The translations under genes and the position numbers were made by a program. From an uncultured Campylobacterales bacterium (GTDB taxonomy: Bacteria; Campylobacterota; Campylobacteria; Campylobacterales; Sulfurimonadaceae): DNA of 64,000 bases. Location: contig CAITKP010000036.1 in NCBI GenBank assembly GCA_903892995.1, positions 1 to 64,000 on the forward strand, given 5' to 3'. The notes under the pieces were generated by a model. That model was not told the origin of the DNA. It made no database searches and saw only the letters and a program-made list of their open reading frames with translations. Shown here one piece after another: positions 1 to 11,189 of this stretch. Each line of letters opens with the position of its first letter. The first letter of the stretch is position 1.

Positions 1-1581
1 AGCAACTGGTGCTACAACTTGAGGTGCTGGAGTAGAAACTGTTTCTCCATTTACTGCTGTTACTTGAATATTTGCATCACCTTCTGCTACTTGAACGCTG
101 AACTTTTGTCCATCTACTACTACTGTATAATTTCCTGTACTCATTTTTTTTGCTCCTTTATTTTCTTTCATATTTGATTTTTTTCTTACATTTACTTCTG
201 CTTCACCTTTAAGGAAAGCGATCCCTTTATCATGACATGCTGCAGCAATAAAAATATTTTCTTCCGTTGTTTCTATTTTCTCGTCTTCAAGTCTTTTTGT
301 CCAATGAGCGAGAGATTTTCCTTCATCCTCATCAGCAAGATCTAAAGCATTTCTTGTTGTCGGTTCTAAACGCAATTTTTCAGAAGCGATTTTTACGATT
401 TCAGGATCTGGAGCAACTGGAGTTTTTCCAAAGTATCCTAAAACCATTTTTCCATATCCTGGAGCAATCGCTTTCCATGGACCTTGCATTACATTATTCA
501 ATGCTTGTTGGAAATAAAATTGAGAAACTGGTGTTACAGACGTTCCATATCCACCCTTTTCAACCACTTCACGCATCGCATCAATAACTTCTGGGAATCT
601 CTCTAAAATGTTATTATCGCGCATCATTTGTGTATTTGCAGTAAGTGCACCACCTGGCATTGGTGAAAATGGAATTAATGGAGAAACTGTTGTCGCTTCT
701 GGAGGCATAAAATAATCTTCCAAACAACGCTCAACCTCTTTTTCATAAGTTAAAATCTTCTCGATCTCTAATCCACCAAGGTCATAATTCATCCCCTTAG
801 TAGCATGGAGCATCGTCAAGATATCTGGCTGAGATGTTCCACCACTCACAGGAGAAGCCGCCATATCAATACCATCGATTCCAGCATCAAGTGCCGCCAA
901 ATACGCAGCTACAGAAACACCGGCTGTTTCATGCGTATGAAGACGAAGATGAGTTCCTTCTGGAACTAAAGTACGTGCCATACGAATCGTGTCATATATT
1001 TTTTTAGGACTAGAAGTTCCGCTTGCATCTTTAAAACAGATACTATTATATGGAATACCGCTATCTAAAATATCACGCAAAGTTTTTTCATAAAAGTGCA
1101 CATCATGTGCTCCAACACAACCTGGAGGCAGATCCATCATAGTTACTACGACTTCATGCTTTAACCCATGGTGAGTAATTCTTTCAGCTGAATACTTCAA
1201 GTTTTCAACATCATTGAGTGCATCAAAGTTACGAATCGTTGTAGTTCCATGTTTTTTAAACATTTTTGCATGAAGATCAATAAGCTCTCTTGATCCAGTA
1301 TCAAGCATAACTGTATTAATACCGCGAGCGAGTGTTTGAAGATTAGCATCGGGACCGACAATAGCACGAAATCTATCCATCATCGTAAATGCATCTTCAT
1401 TCAAATAAAAATATAGTGATTGAAACCTTGCTCCACCACCAAATTCAAAGTGAGTTATCCCCGCATGCTTTGCAGCTTCTACTGCTGGGAAAAAATCATC
1501 CATAAGAACGCGACCACCAAAAACAGATTGAAATCCGTCTCTAAAAGTCGTATCCATAATATCAATAAATTTCTTTGCCAT
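1..1581 (-). CDS. Oxaloacetate decarboxylase alpha / pyruvate carboxylase subunit B, 3' end cut by window edge
   Basis: Translating the minus strand from the ATG at 1579-1581 gives an open frame that runs off the left edge; the ORF track omits it. It opens MAKKFIDIMDTTFRDGFQSV, the metal-binding carboxyltransferase (DRE-TIM) start, followed by the TIM barrel with LRLHTHETAG and MAASPVSGGTSQPD. Near the edge it enters an Ala/Pro-rich linker (TPAPQVVAP) that normally leads to a biotinyl domain, which lies outside the window. The enzyme moves a carboxyl group between biotin and pyruvate or oxaloacetate. The gene follows the small OadG-like gene by 2 bases. That favours an oxaloacetate decarboxylase, but in this phylum the same subunit may act as pyruvate carboxylase B with the biotin carboxylase at 34.6-36.0 kb. 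The direction of the reaction cannot be decided here. Confidence 0.9.
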   Translation of the reverse strand, partial: MAKKFIDIMDTTFRDGFQSVFGGRVLMDDFFPAVEAAKHAGITHFEFGGGARFQSLYFYLNEDAFTMMDRFRAIVGPDANLQTLARGINTVMLDTGSRELIDLHAKMFKKHGTTTIRNFDALNDVENLKYSAERITHHGLKHEVVVTMMDLPPGCVGAHDVHFYEKTLRDILDSGIPYNSICFKDASGTSSPKKIYDTIRMARTLVPEGTHLRLHTHETAGVSVAAYLAALDAGIDGIDMAASPVSGGTSQPDILTMLHATKGMNYDLGGLEIEKILTYEKEVERCLEDYFMPPEATTVSPLIPFSPMPGGALTANTQMMRDNNILERFPEVIDAMREVVEKGGYGTSVTPVSQFYFQQALNNVMQGPWKAIAPGYGKMVLGYFGKTPVAPDPEIVKIASEKLRLEPTTRNALDLADEDEGKSLAHWTKRLEDEKIETTEENIFIAAACHDKGIAFLKGEAEVNVRKKSNMKENKGAKKMSTGNYTVVVDGQKFSVQVAEGDANIQVTAVNGETVSTPAPQVVAPVA

Positions 1582-1583
1582 TA

Positions 1584-1892
1584 TTATCCTTGTGTGTGAT
1601 GCATAATTGCTGCAGTAACAGCTGCAATTACTTTTTTATTGCCTTGCTTTGACCTATGATACATAATTGCCGCCGTAATAGCTGCAATAATTCTTCTTTT
1701 GTCTTGCTCAGACTTATTCTCAAAATAGGACTTTGTATATGCTTCCTCGCTGAGTATAACACTTGGCTCTCGTAACATTTTGTTGTTGTTTTTAAATGCT
1801 AATTTTGCAACTAAAAATACAACAAAAAGGAGAACCATGCCCATACCAAGAAACATAAACGTCGTTCCCTCTTGAACTACATTTGTTTCCAT
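1584..1892 (-). CDS. Oxaloacetate decarboxylase gamma-chain-like small membrane protein with internal tandem repeat
   Basis: A short protein with one N-terminal membrane segment (FMFLGMGMVLLFVVFL), a polar linker and an Ala/Ile-rich C terminus, as expected for OadG, which anchors and assembles the decarboxylase. I start it at the internal ATG at 1892 because an AAGG Shine-Dalgarno lies 8 bases before it; the track's GTG at 1901 sits on top of that site. The C terminus holds two successive 20-residue units, SEQDKRRIIAAITAAIMYHR and SKQGNKKVIAAVTAAIMHHT, where I would expect one IAAITAA segment. It ends 2 bases before the alpha subunit, so the two are probably co-translated. No beta (Na+ pump) subunit is visible in the window. 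Confidence 0.75.
   Translation of the reverse strand: METNVVQEGTTFMFLGMGMVLLFVVFLVAKLAFKNNNKMLREPSVILSEEAYTKSYFENKSEQDKRRIIAAITAAIMYHRSKQGNKKVIAAVTAAIMHHTQG
1593..1712 (-). repeat. 60-bp imperfect tandem duplication inside the OadG-like gene
   Basis: Two adjacent 60-base units encode the 20-residue repeats described under the OadG-like gene. Most differences between the copies are scattered single bases, and the period keeps the reading frame. Confidence 0.8.
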
Positions 1893-1933
1893 ATCATTCA
1901 CCTTGTCAAATAATTCATTATGATATTATAATT

Positions 1934-2037
1934 AAGTTTAAACTTTTTATAGATTTTCATCTGTTTGAGACATTTTTTGTCTCATTGTTACTTTTTTTAA
2001 ACTATTTTACGAACATATAAAGTTTAAACGATATAAT
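1934..2037. promoter_or_regulatory. Divergent regulatory region between oadG-like gene and ppa
   Basis: The 177-base gap between the divergent genes holds a -10-like TATAAT at 2032-2037 for ppa. A perfect inverted repeat TGAGACA-N5-TGTCTCA lies at 1966-1984. Two copies of AAGTTTAAAC lie at 1934-1943 and 2020-2029, the first extended to the palindrome AAGTTTAAACTT. The ppa start has a strong AGGAAGG site at 2055-2061. The symmetric elements look like operators, but no regulator can be named. Confidence 0.45.
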
Positions 2038-2069
2038 TTCACCATTAAAAAATCAGGAAGGAAATATTT

Positions 2070-2588
2070 ATGAATCTAGATAAAATCGGTTATGGAGAAA
2101 ATCCAGATAAAGTTAAAGCAATCATTGAGATTCCATGTGGATCAAATATTAAGTATGAAGTAGAAAAAGAGAGCGGTGCACTTGTTCTTGACCGTGTAAT
2201 GCACTCTGCAATGTATTATCCTGCAAACTATGGCTTTGTGAATCAAACTCTTTCACAAGATGGAGATCCAGCAGATGTTTTAGTTTTGGCTGAATACCCT
2301 ATGCAGGCTGGATGTGTTATCAACTGCCGTTTAGTTGGTGTTTTAATCATGGAAGATGAGAGCGGAATCGATGAAAAACTTTTAGCAGTTCCTGTTTCAA
2401 AAATAGATCCAACATTTGATGAGATCCAAGATCTTGGAGATATTCCAAAACACACTTTAGCAAAAATCAAAAATTTCTTTGAAACATACAAAATGCTAGA
2501 ACCAAACAAATGGGTAAAAGTCAAAGGTTTTGAAGATAAAGCAAGTGCGACAAAAATACTTGAAGACGCTATCAAAAACTACAAATAA
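2070..2588 (+). CDS. ppa: Inorganic pyrophosphatase
   Basis: Family I soluble pyrophosphatase of 172 residues, the normal bacterial length. It hydrolyses cytoplasmic pyrophosphate to phosphate with Mg2+ and so pulls biosynthetic reactions forward. The sequence shows YPANYGFV and the acidic active-site motif DGDPADVLVL (near residues 65-75). The ATG follows AGGAAGG at 8-9 bases. The small membrane-protein gene starts 12 bases after its stop. Confidence 0.96.
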   Translation: MNLDKIGYGENPDKVKAIIEIPCGSNIKYEVEKESGALVLDRVMHSAMYYPANYGFVNQTLSQDGDPADVLVLAEYPMQAGCVINCRLVGVLIMEDESGIDEKLLAVPVSKIDPTFDEIQDLGDIPKHTLAKIKNFFETYKMLEPNKWVKVKGFEDKASATKILEDAIKNYK

Positions 2589-2600
2589 GCAGTATTTTTT

Positions 2601-2894
2601 ATGATAGCAGGCATATTTGAACAAGATCTTATCGCATATCTCACATTTGGTGTGATGCTTAATTTTATTTTTTCCATACTATTTGGAATTTATTTAAGCA
2701 AAAATATCGGTATGAATGAGATGATAACTTCTAAAGGGACAAAAACGCAATCTCCTCTTGTGGCTTTTGCTCTTTTTATTCCCTATGCAAAAATGGCTGT
2801 CACTCTTTACAGAGTAGCAATTTTGCAGTTTTATTTTTTAAATCAAGGTAAATCTCACAAAGAGTATTGGATCTACCTTACACATGAAGATTAG
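2601..2894 (+). CDS. Hypothetical small membrane protein
   Basis: A 97-residue protein that I do not recognise. It has an N-terminal hydrophobic segment (LTFGVMLNFIFSILFGIYL), a short polar stretch, and a second hydrophobic region (LVAFALFIPYAKMAVTLYRVAIL), so two membrane passes are likely. It starts 12 bases after ppa in the same direction and is probably co-transcribed with it. Its stop codon lies inside an 11-bp hairpin shared with the convergent gene. Confidence 0.7.
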   Translation: MIAGIFEQDLIAYLTFGVMLNFIFSILFGIYLSKNIGMNEMITSKGTKTQSPLVAFALFIPYAKMAVTLYRVAILQFYFLNQGKSHKEYWIYLTHED

Positions 2895-2912
2895 AGTTTC
2901 ATCTAATCTTCA
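2885..2912. terminator. Hairpin spanning both stop codons of convergent genes
   Basis: TGAAGATTAGA and TCTAATCTTCA form a perfect 11-bp stem with a 6-base loop. The stem contains the TAG of the upstream plus-strand gene, and the loop contains the TGA of the minus-strand gene. There is no long U-run on either side, so a shared bidirectional terminator is likely but not proven. Confidence 0.55.
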
Positions 2913-4146
2913 ACTCCTTTAAAATCTTTCTCTCCTTCAATAAAGAAACCACAAACATAGAGATATAACTTCCAATAAGTGCGATAATAACTGCAATAAT
3001 ATTTTTGGAATAAAACATATAGATCGCGTAAAAAAGCCCAACTAAAGAGACTATACCCCATAAACGTATTAAAAGTGCCGATACAAAATCTCCGCTTGCC
3101 TTGATAAAAGCAATCTGATAAGCATTTAAAATGACAAAAAAGAAAAAGAAAGAGATATGTATAATCATCAGCGATGACTCTGCATAAGTTGGTGAAAAAA
3201 GATATGCAACTGCTTTGTCTGCAAACAGTAAAGATAATACAACAAAAATGCCACTTACAGTAAAAGCAAACTTCAAAATCCATCTTTTAATTTCAAACAG
3301 TTTTTCATACTCCTTTGCAGCATAAAGCTTTGAGAGTTCAGGTAAAACAAAACGAAATATTGGAAAAACAAAAAGCATGATCATATAAGTAAAAACAGGT
3401 TTTACAACTACTTGAAAATCTCCAAGCTCATCAAGATTGAAGTATTTCATGATTAACACGACAGCTGTGTACATCATAACAATACCAGAGCCAAACTCAA
3501 TAGTCGAAACAAGTGAATTTTTTAAAAAATTCTGCGTGTTATGTTGCTGTTTTGGCTTTTCAACTGAAACACTTTTAATCTTTCTCGCTTTTACTATATA
3601 TATGTATAAAGAGAGAGAAAATGCGGTCATAATAGTGGAAATAAAGAGCGGTTGCAAGCCTTTTGTACTCGCTAAAAAATAGGCAATTAAAAACCATACT
3701 ATCAACAGTGCTGGTTCTAAAAATGTAACAAAATTAACTGTTTTATACATCCGATACATCGCAATTAAATTTGTATAATAGACACTAAAACTAAGAGAAA
3801 TCACTGTAAAGACAAGATACCAATAATCTATATGAACACCTATTTTATGCTTTAAATAGGGTATTACAAATCCCCAAACAGCTAAAACAGTTATTAGTAA
3901 AACAGCTTTAAATACTTGTAAGATTTTATAATCATCTTTTGTATGAGCAAAACTCACAACCATGGAACTTCGAAATCCCACTAAAACCAAAAGCGTCATT
4001 GTAAAGATATCAATAGCAGTAAAATAGAGTGCCAAATCTGTTTTTGAGATAAAACGTGCCAAAAAGATTTTAAAACTAAAATTGAGTGCAACACTGAGGG
4101 AAGAGACCAAAATGCTGTGAAATATTGCCTGTTTCATCTCTTTCAT
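2899..4146 (-). CDS. Polysaccharide flippase-like multi-pass membrane protein
   Basis: A 415-residue, very hydrophobic protein with about twelve predicted membrane segments and short loops, opening with an amphipathic region and SLSVALNFSFKIFLARFISKTDLALYFTA. This pattern and length fit the Wzx/MATE-like polysaccharide export superfamily, which flips lipid-linked sugars across the inner membrane. No glycosyltransferase or polymerase genes sit beside it, so the substrate is unknown. The start could be either of two ATG codons three codons apart. The gene stands alone on the minus strand between two plus-strand groups. Confidence 0.7.
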   Translation of the reverse strand: MKEMKQAIFHSILVSSLSVALNFSFKIFLARFISKTDLALYFTAIDIFTMTLLVLVGFRSSMVVSFAHTKDDYKILQVFKAVLLITVLAVWGFVIPYLKHKIGVHIDYWYLVFTVISLSFSVYYTNLIAMYRMYKTVNFVTFLEPALLIVWFLIAYFLASTKGLQPLFISTIMTAFSLSLYIYIVKARKIKSVSVEKPKQQHNTQNFLKNSLVSTIEFGSGIVMMYTAVVLIMKYFNLDELGDFQVVVKPVFTYMIMLFVFPIFRFVLPELSKLYAAKEYEKLFEIKRWILKFAFTVSGIFVVLSLLFADKAVAYLFSPTYAESSLMIIHISFFFFFVILNAYQIAFIKASGDFVSALLIRLWGIVSLVGLFYAIYMFYSKNIIAVIIALIGSYISMFVVSLLKERKILKELKIR

Positions 4147-4301
4147 TTATATATACCTGTTTCTAAAGTGCTCATAACGCTATCATAACATTTAATCATC
4201 CAAAATTAATAATTGCAATGGAGGTTTTACATGTAAAATAGAGTAAAAAAGCGTTTGCACATCCAATTTTTCTCTGCAATATTGCAAAAAAAGAGGAAAA
4301 A

Positions 4302-4496
4302 TTGAACCAAAAATTCCATTTAGAAGAAAATGGATCTCTTCTTTCATTAAACATCGATCAAATCCCTGAAAATAGGAAGAAAGAACTAAAATACAAACTT
4401 ATAAATATTATTATTTCATTCTCCAAAAACCAAGGTCTGTTTAAGTTTCATTGTCTTTTCAATTTTTCACTTAGCTATAATTTCAGCTCAAATTAA
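4302..4496 (+). CDS. Possible small protein with TTG start
   Basis: A 64-codon frame opening with TTG, preceded by AGAGGAAAAA at good Shine-Dalgarno distance. It ends 9 bases before the next gene, which also uses TTG. The first 40 residues are polar and Lys/Glu-rich (EENGSLLSLNIDQIPENRKK). The tail is Phe/Ser-rich and looks less like a real protein. I recognise no family. The ribosome site and tight spacing are the only support. Confidence 0.35.
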   Translation: MNQKFHLEENGSLLSLNIDQIPENRKKELKYKLINIIISFSKNQGLFKFHCLFNFSLSYNFSSN

Positions 4497-4505
4497 GGAG
4501 CACTA

Positions 4506-5042
4506 TTGAAATTATTGTTATTACTCTCACTATTCTTATCACTTTCTCTCTTTGGAGCATCAAAAGATATTTCAAATGAACAACTAAAAGTTTTAAACAC
4601 TGTCCGCGAAATCGCAAAGACAATACCAGATGCAAAAGGCAATACCTACGAAGACACTATGAGCGCTATTTGTTTAACAGAAAGCAGTGCGGATAAAAAC
4701 TTAGTTAGTAATCTTCATAAAAACTTTCCAGTGACAAAAGCCTCTTTTGGAGTTATGCAAGTCCAAGTTCAAACGGTACGCCATATAGCAACGCAAGTCA
4801 AAGATCTCAAATGGGTTCTTTCACTCAGCAACGCAGAGATAGCTAAACATCTTTTAAGTGATACAGAGTTTTCAGCACGCATTGCAACATACTATTTTGT
4901 TATGCTTAAAAATAGCAGAGAGGATTATATGCGTTCTGTAAGCGGATACAATGGAGGAATGGTAAACCTTCCATACTACAAAAGAGTGATGCATAATCTT
5001 GAAGATATCAAAGAGTTAACAAAAGAAAAGAAACTTTCTTAA
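4506..5042 (+). CDS. Lytic transglycosylase (SLT-fold), secreted
   Basis: A 178-residue protein with a signal peptide (MKLLLLLSLFLSLSLFGAS) and a lysozyme-like transglycosylase core. Catalytic Glu is in AICLTESSADKN, followed by ASFGVMQVQVQT and VSGYNGGM, the usual SLT motif order. It should cleave murein glycan strands in the periplasm. The start is TTG at 4506, with AAGGAG about 7 bases upstream. It is short and lacks extra binding domains, like the single-domain members used in cell-wall remodelling or secretion-apparatus assembly. Confidence 0.82.
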   Translation: MKLLLLLSLFLSLSLFGASKDISNEQLKVLNTVREIAKTIPDAKGNTYEDTMSAICLTESSADKNLVSNLHKNFPVTKASFGVMQVQVQTVRHIATQVKDLKWVLSLSNAEIAKHLLSDTEFSARIATYYFVMLKNSREDYMRSVSGYNGGMVNLPYYKRVMHNLEDIKELTKEKKLS

Positions 5043-5084
5043 CTCGTAAGTCTCTCCTAAACAAATATCTAGTAAAATCGTGGC

Positions 5085-5258
5085 ATGGACAGTTTTAAAT
5101 TAAAAATGCTTATTAGTCTGCTTGGTGGTCTAATCTTTTCTCTTATATTTATCTTGATGGCGCTTGTTGTTCCGCCTTCAAGCAAAAAAGAGGAGATACA
5201 TATACCAAATCAAGTCGAAGCAGCAGATCTTGCTCGTGCTCTAAAAAATACGAAATAA
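5085..5258 (+). CDS. Small single-pass membrane protein (57 residues)
   Basis: This frame is below the cut-off of the supplied track. ATG at 5085 leads to a 57-residue peptide with a clean membrane segment (LISLLGGLIFSLIFILMALVV) followed by PPSSKKEEIHIP and a charged C terminus. Its TAA ends exactly one base before the complement of the next gene's TGA, a tight convergent fit typical of a real coding end. The Shine-Dalgarno is weak. The function is unknown; the lipobox-free anchor suggests an inner-membrane accessory peptide. Confidence 0.6.
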   Translation: MDSFKLKMLISLLGGLIFSLIFILMALVVPPSSKKEEIHIPNQVEAADLARALKNTK

Positions 5259-6089
5259 TCAGATTCGAATATTTTGTAAAATCTTCTCTTTATTGGAGTA
5301 GATTCTTTGAAACCTTTTTAGTTCATCAATCGTATCAAACATCGCTTCACACGCTTTTCTCGGTTTTAGTTTTATTGATGAAATTATTAAAAGATCCAAA
5401 CACTGAGAAATCTTATCTAAATCCTCTTGATTCTTAATTTCAGTGAGTAAAGATATCCCATTTTGTACACGAAGATTTTTAGCAACTCCAAGATTTTTAT
5501 GTGCAAGATCACGCAATGATGTAAAATTGATCTCTTCATCTAAAAAGTGCTGTTCCCAGACTCTTGAGAGACAAAATCGAAACTCATCATATGTGCGCAT
5601 TATCTGTTCAACATAATCTTCTATAAGTTCATCTATAAGCTCTTCATCAAGGCCTAACTCTGCAACTGCCTGAGCTGGATCATAAACATAATCTTTATCA
5701 TAAACCGATTTTATATATTCACACCCAAGAGTTTTACAAAGCGAATCTGTAAAGTTAAGATAACTAGATTCTAGCTCTTCTAGCGTATTGAGTTTTGAGA
5801 TATTCATAAAGTCTAGGTGAGCATTTGTCTCTTTTAACTCTGTAAAAATTTTCGTAATATTTTTATCATATTTTAAAGATTGTTTTAAATGTGCACTATA
5901 GAGCATCTCTTGTGTGTATTTTGCTTCGGGGAGCTTGAAAGATGTATTGAAAGCTCTATAAATAAGAGCTTCTATATTTGGATTTTCTATACGAACATTG
6001 TTAAGTGCAGTTTGAACGTGGTGCACTCGAACAGTGTCACTGCCTTTTTGAACAGCTTTAGCTTTTGCAACCAATAAAATCGTTTTCAA
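5259..6089 (-). CDS. Conserved-looking hypothetical protein, TTG start
   Basis: I recognise no named family. The protein is acidic, mostly helical and soluble, with no signal peptide. The track starts it at 6152, but AAAGGAG lies 7 bases before a TTG at 6089, giving MKTILLVAKAKAVQKGSDTV, which is better placed. The N-terminal stretch (VRVHHVQTALNNVRIENPNI) resembles a histone-fold-like helix pair, though this is only a visual impression. It follows truD at 67 bases in the same direction and may share its transcript. Confidence 0.6.
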   Translation of the reverse strand: MKTILLVAKAKAVQKGSDTVRVHHVQTALNNVRIENPNIEALIYRAFNTSFKLPEAKYTQEMLYSAHLKQSLKYDKNITKIFTELKETNAHLDFMNISKLNTLEELESSYLNFTDSLCKTLGCEYIKSVYDKDYVYDPAQAVAELGLDEELIDELIEDYVEQIMRTYDEFRFCLSRVWEQHFLDEEINFTSLRDLAHKNLGVAKNLRVQNGISLLTEIKNQEDLDKISQCLDLLIISSIKLKPRKACEAMFDTIDELKRFQRIYSNKEKILQNIRI

Positions 6090-6155
6090 CAGAACACTCC
6101 TTTGAAAAAAAACATTTATTATATTATCACATAAATAATTTTTTTCTACCAAATA

Positions 6156-7154
6156 TTATTGAAAATTCCTATTTGCAATATTTTCGATAAAAATTGTAGC
6201 ATAAGAGGCTTTTGGCAGAATAAAGGTGAGAAGAAAATCTCCATCCTTTTGAAGATACTTACATGTAAGCGCATCTGGATAGATCCAAGCTCTTCGACGC
6301 ATCCCTTTTTCATTTAACAGTTCATCATCATACTTCTCTTCAATCCCTCTTGCCACATCACGAGAACGGAATACATCACGCCCGACAAGTAAACCAGTTG
6401 GAGTGATTTTTCTTGCTAAAAAATCTTTTTCCAAGGGAGTCTTTGGAGTGAAAATCTTTTCATCACGCCCTATCATCACATCTCCATCTAGGAGTTTTAA
6501 ACTGCTAAGTCCCTCTTGCTTACTCAATGTAACACGCTCATTGAGCCACTCGTTAAAAAGATAACTTTGATACACACTTGTTAAAAACTTTTTAACTTTC
6601 TTATCTTTGATAAAAAGCTCCCCTTCCATCATCTCTTTTGCTTGAGAAAGAGCATCTTTACCAAAACGCTGGTAACCAAAATGATTAGCAAAACCTGTTT
6701 TTTCTATCGCTCTTGCAATCTTTTCTATTTTGCCAGCTTTCATATCATCTACTTTATGCAATCTGATCTTAAATCTATTGCAAGAGAGATCACCAATACT
6801 AATTTTTTGTGTATCTTTAAAAGTTTCTAAAATTGTGATCTGTTTATCAGAAAATTTTTTGAGCTCTTTTTCATATTTTTGTGGCAGTGAAAGGTACTGC
6901 GTTGTGGTCGCATATTTATCTTTTAGCCCCGCATATCCGATAGCACTTTCATGGATATTTAAAAAACTGCTAATTTTTTCTATCATCTCCCATGTTGTCA
7001 TATTGATTTTCTTTACATGTAAGATTAAGAAATTGCCCTTTTGTTTAAAGGGTTTTGCAAATATCTCTTCAACAATAAAATCCTCTTTGTTTTGTGTAAA
7101 TTCAAAATCCAGAGGCTCGTGATTTTGTAAAAAAACTCTTTTTAATTCGCTCAT
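6156..7154 (-). CDS. truD: tRNA pseudouridine synthase D
   Basis: A 332-residue TruD-family enzyme, which makes pseudouridine 13 in tRNA. The catalytic Asp lies in GYAGLKDKYATTTQ (about residues 72-85). FANHFGYQRFG and the family's inserted domain follow. The start ATG overlaps the stop of ribF by 4 bases, so translation is probably coupled. A copy of the CTTACATGTAAG palindrome (6258-6269) lies inside the gene and encodes LTCK near the C terminus; a second, TTTACATGTAAG, encodes LHV near residue 45. Confidence 0.93.
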   Translation of the reverse strand: MSELKRVFLQNHEPLDFEFTQNKEDFIVEEIFAKPFKQKGNFLILHVKKINMTTWEMIEKISSFLNIHESAIGYAGLKDKYATTTQYLSLPQKYEKELKKFSDKQITILETFKDTQKISIGDLSCNRFKIRLHKVDDMKAGKIEKIARAIEKTGFANHFGYQRFGKDALSQAKEMMEGELFIKDKKVKKFLTSVYQSYLFNEWLNERVTLSKQEGLSSLKLLDGDVMIGRDEKIFTPKTPLEKDFLARKITPTGLLVGRDVFRSRDVARGIEEKYDDELLNEKGMRRRAWIYPDALTCKYLQKDGDFLLTFILPKASYATIFIENIANRNFQ

Positions 7155-7990
7155 AGTTGTAACATCTTTAGCTCTCTTTTTGATATCTCTATATCTTTTT
7201 TTATCTGTTTTTTCAACGCATCGATAGAATCAAACTTCCTATTTTCACGCACAAACGCAACAAAACTAATACTCGCACTCTCTGTACACTCGATCTTTGC
7301 ATCTAAGATATGTGTCTCAACTGCAAAACTCCCATCTGTAGTATTGCGATGACCGATAAAAGAGATAGATGGATGAAAATGTTCCTCACCATCTATACGC
7401 GTTAAGGTTGTGTAAACACCCTCTTTTGGAAGCATAAAATCGCTTACATGTAAGTTGATAGTCGCAACCAACTCTTTAGCTCCGATGCCTTGCCCTTTTA
7501 TATGTTTACCGTTGATTGTATAGTTACGACCTAAAAGTGCGTTTGCACTCTTTATCTCGCCATGTGAAAGTTTTTTTCTAATTGTACACGAGTGCACCGA
7601 TTCGCCATCTACTTTTACCTCATCAACCACAATCACTTCTCCATCAAACCATGATTTGAGATCTTTATGGCTATGCGCCCGCTCTTTTCCAAAATGAAAA
7701 TCATATCCTACGACAATCTTTTTTAAATGGGGAAACTCCTCTTTTAAAAGAGAGATAAATCCATCTGCATCCAGATGACGGATATCATCAAGAGTAAAAT
7801 AGTAAAGTGGATAATGCGTAAACTTTTCACGAGTCTTTTTTGGCGTAAGATTTGCAAAACCAGAATCGATCACGACTACACACCCATGTTTACCAAGCTG
7901 TGCGAAAAGATGCTGGTGCCCTACATGTAAGCCATCAAAACCGCCAATTGCGATGGAATCACTATTTTTGATAATAGTAGCAGTATTCAA
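7151..7990 (-). CDS. ribF: Bifunctional riboflavin kinase / FAD synthetase
   Basis: A 279-residue protein with an N-terminal adenylyltransferase domain and a C-terminal kinase domain. GGFDGLHVGHQHLF carries the HxGH nucleotide-binding motif, and GRNYTINGKHIKGQGIG is typical of the riboflavin kinase part. It converts riboflavin to FMN and FAD in the cytoplasm. The start is TTG at 7990, with GAGGG upstream, lying 29 bases inside tlyA. The tlyA-ribF neighbourhood is also known in Campylobacter. Two TACATGTA palindromes lie in the gene (7443 and 7920). Confidence 0.93.
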   Translation of the reverse strand: MNTATIIKNSDSIAIGGFDGLHVGHQHLFAQLGKHGCVVVIDSGFANLTPKKTREKFTHYPLYYFTLDDIRHLDADGFISLLKEEFPHLKKIVVGYDFHFGKERAHSHKDLKSWFDGEVIVVDEVKVDGESVHSCTIRKKLSHGEIKSANALLGRNYTINGKHIKGQGIGAKELVATINLHVSDFMLPKEGVYTTLTRIDGEEHFHPSISFIGHRNTTDGSFAVETHILDAKIECTESASISFVAFVRENRKFDSIDALKKQIKKDIEISKRELKMLQL

Positions 7991-8671
7991 GATTTCCCTC
8001 TTTGCCTGTGATTTTTGATTCAGATTTCAAGATCAGTTTCCAACCCTTAATCATACACGCATCCTCAAAATGGATCATCGCTTTTTGGATCGCTTTTTCA
8101 TCACGCACTACACCATTTTTATCGCGTTTGACTTCACGTCCAACTTCAAACTGAGGTTTAAAAAGAAGAATGATCTTATCTTTTGCAAGTGTATCAACAG
8201 CATCTAAAATATGCATCAGTGAGATAAAAGCAACATCACTTGTGATGAGATCAAACTTTTCATCGCTCGTAAATGTTCGAATATCTTGATTTTCATACAC
8301 GCTCACTCTCTCATCGCTGCGAAGTGAATGATGCAATTGATCACTTCCCACATCCACACAGCTTACATGTAAGACTTTTCTCTCAAGTAAAACCTGTGTA
8401 AAGCCTCCCGTAGAAGAGCCTATATCTAAAGCATTTGCACCCTCAATGTTCAAAGAGAGCTCATCTAAAAAAGCATCTAGTTTTAAAGCCCCACGACTTA
8501 CATACTCTTTATGCTCTTGCACTTTTATCGTGTTAATCTCTGGGTCTATCTTGTGAGATGCCTTTAAAATAATAATCCCATCAACTGATACAAGCGCTTC
8601 TTTGATCATATTTTGCGCTTTATTTCTTGTCTCTACTTTTGCTGACTCTACTAAATATTGGTCTAAACGTA

Positions 8672-8675
<4 letters not shown>
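7962..8675 (-). CDS. tlyA: TlyA-family rRNA 2'-O-methyltransferase (hemolysin A family)
   Basis: A 237-residue protein with an N-terminal S4 RNA-binding domain (MIRLDQYLVESAKVETRNKA) and an FtsJ-like methyltransferase domain with the SAM motif ALDIGSSTGGFTQVLL. TlyA enzymes methylate cytidine 2'-hydroxyls in 16S and/or 23S rRNA and set capreomycin sensitivity. Hemolytic activity of the family is indirect or disputed. The start overlaps the preceding outer-membrane protein gene by 4 bases. An exact palindrome at 8362-8373 encodes LHVS. Confidence 0.92.

Positions 8676-11189
<2,514 letters not shown>

Noticed and set aside
2903-3283. 126-codon frame on the same strand as the flippase
   Set aside because: Cys/Phe-rich out-of-frame reading inside the flippase gene.
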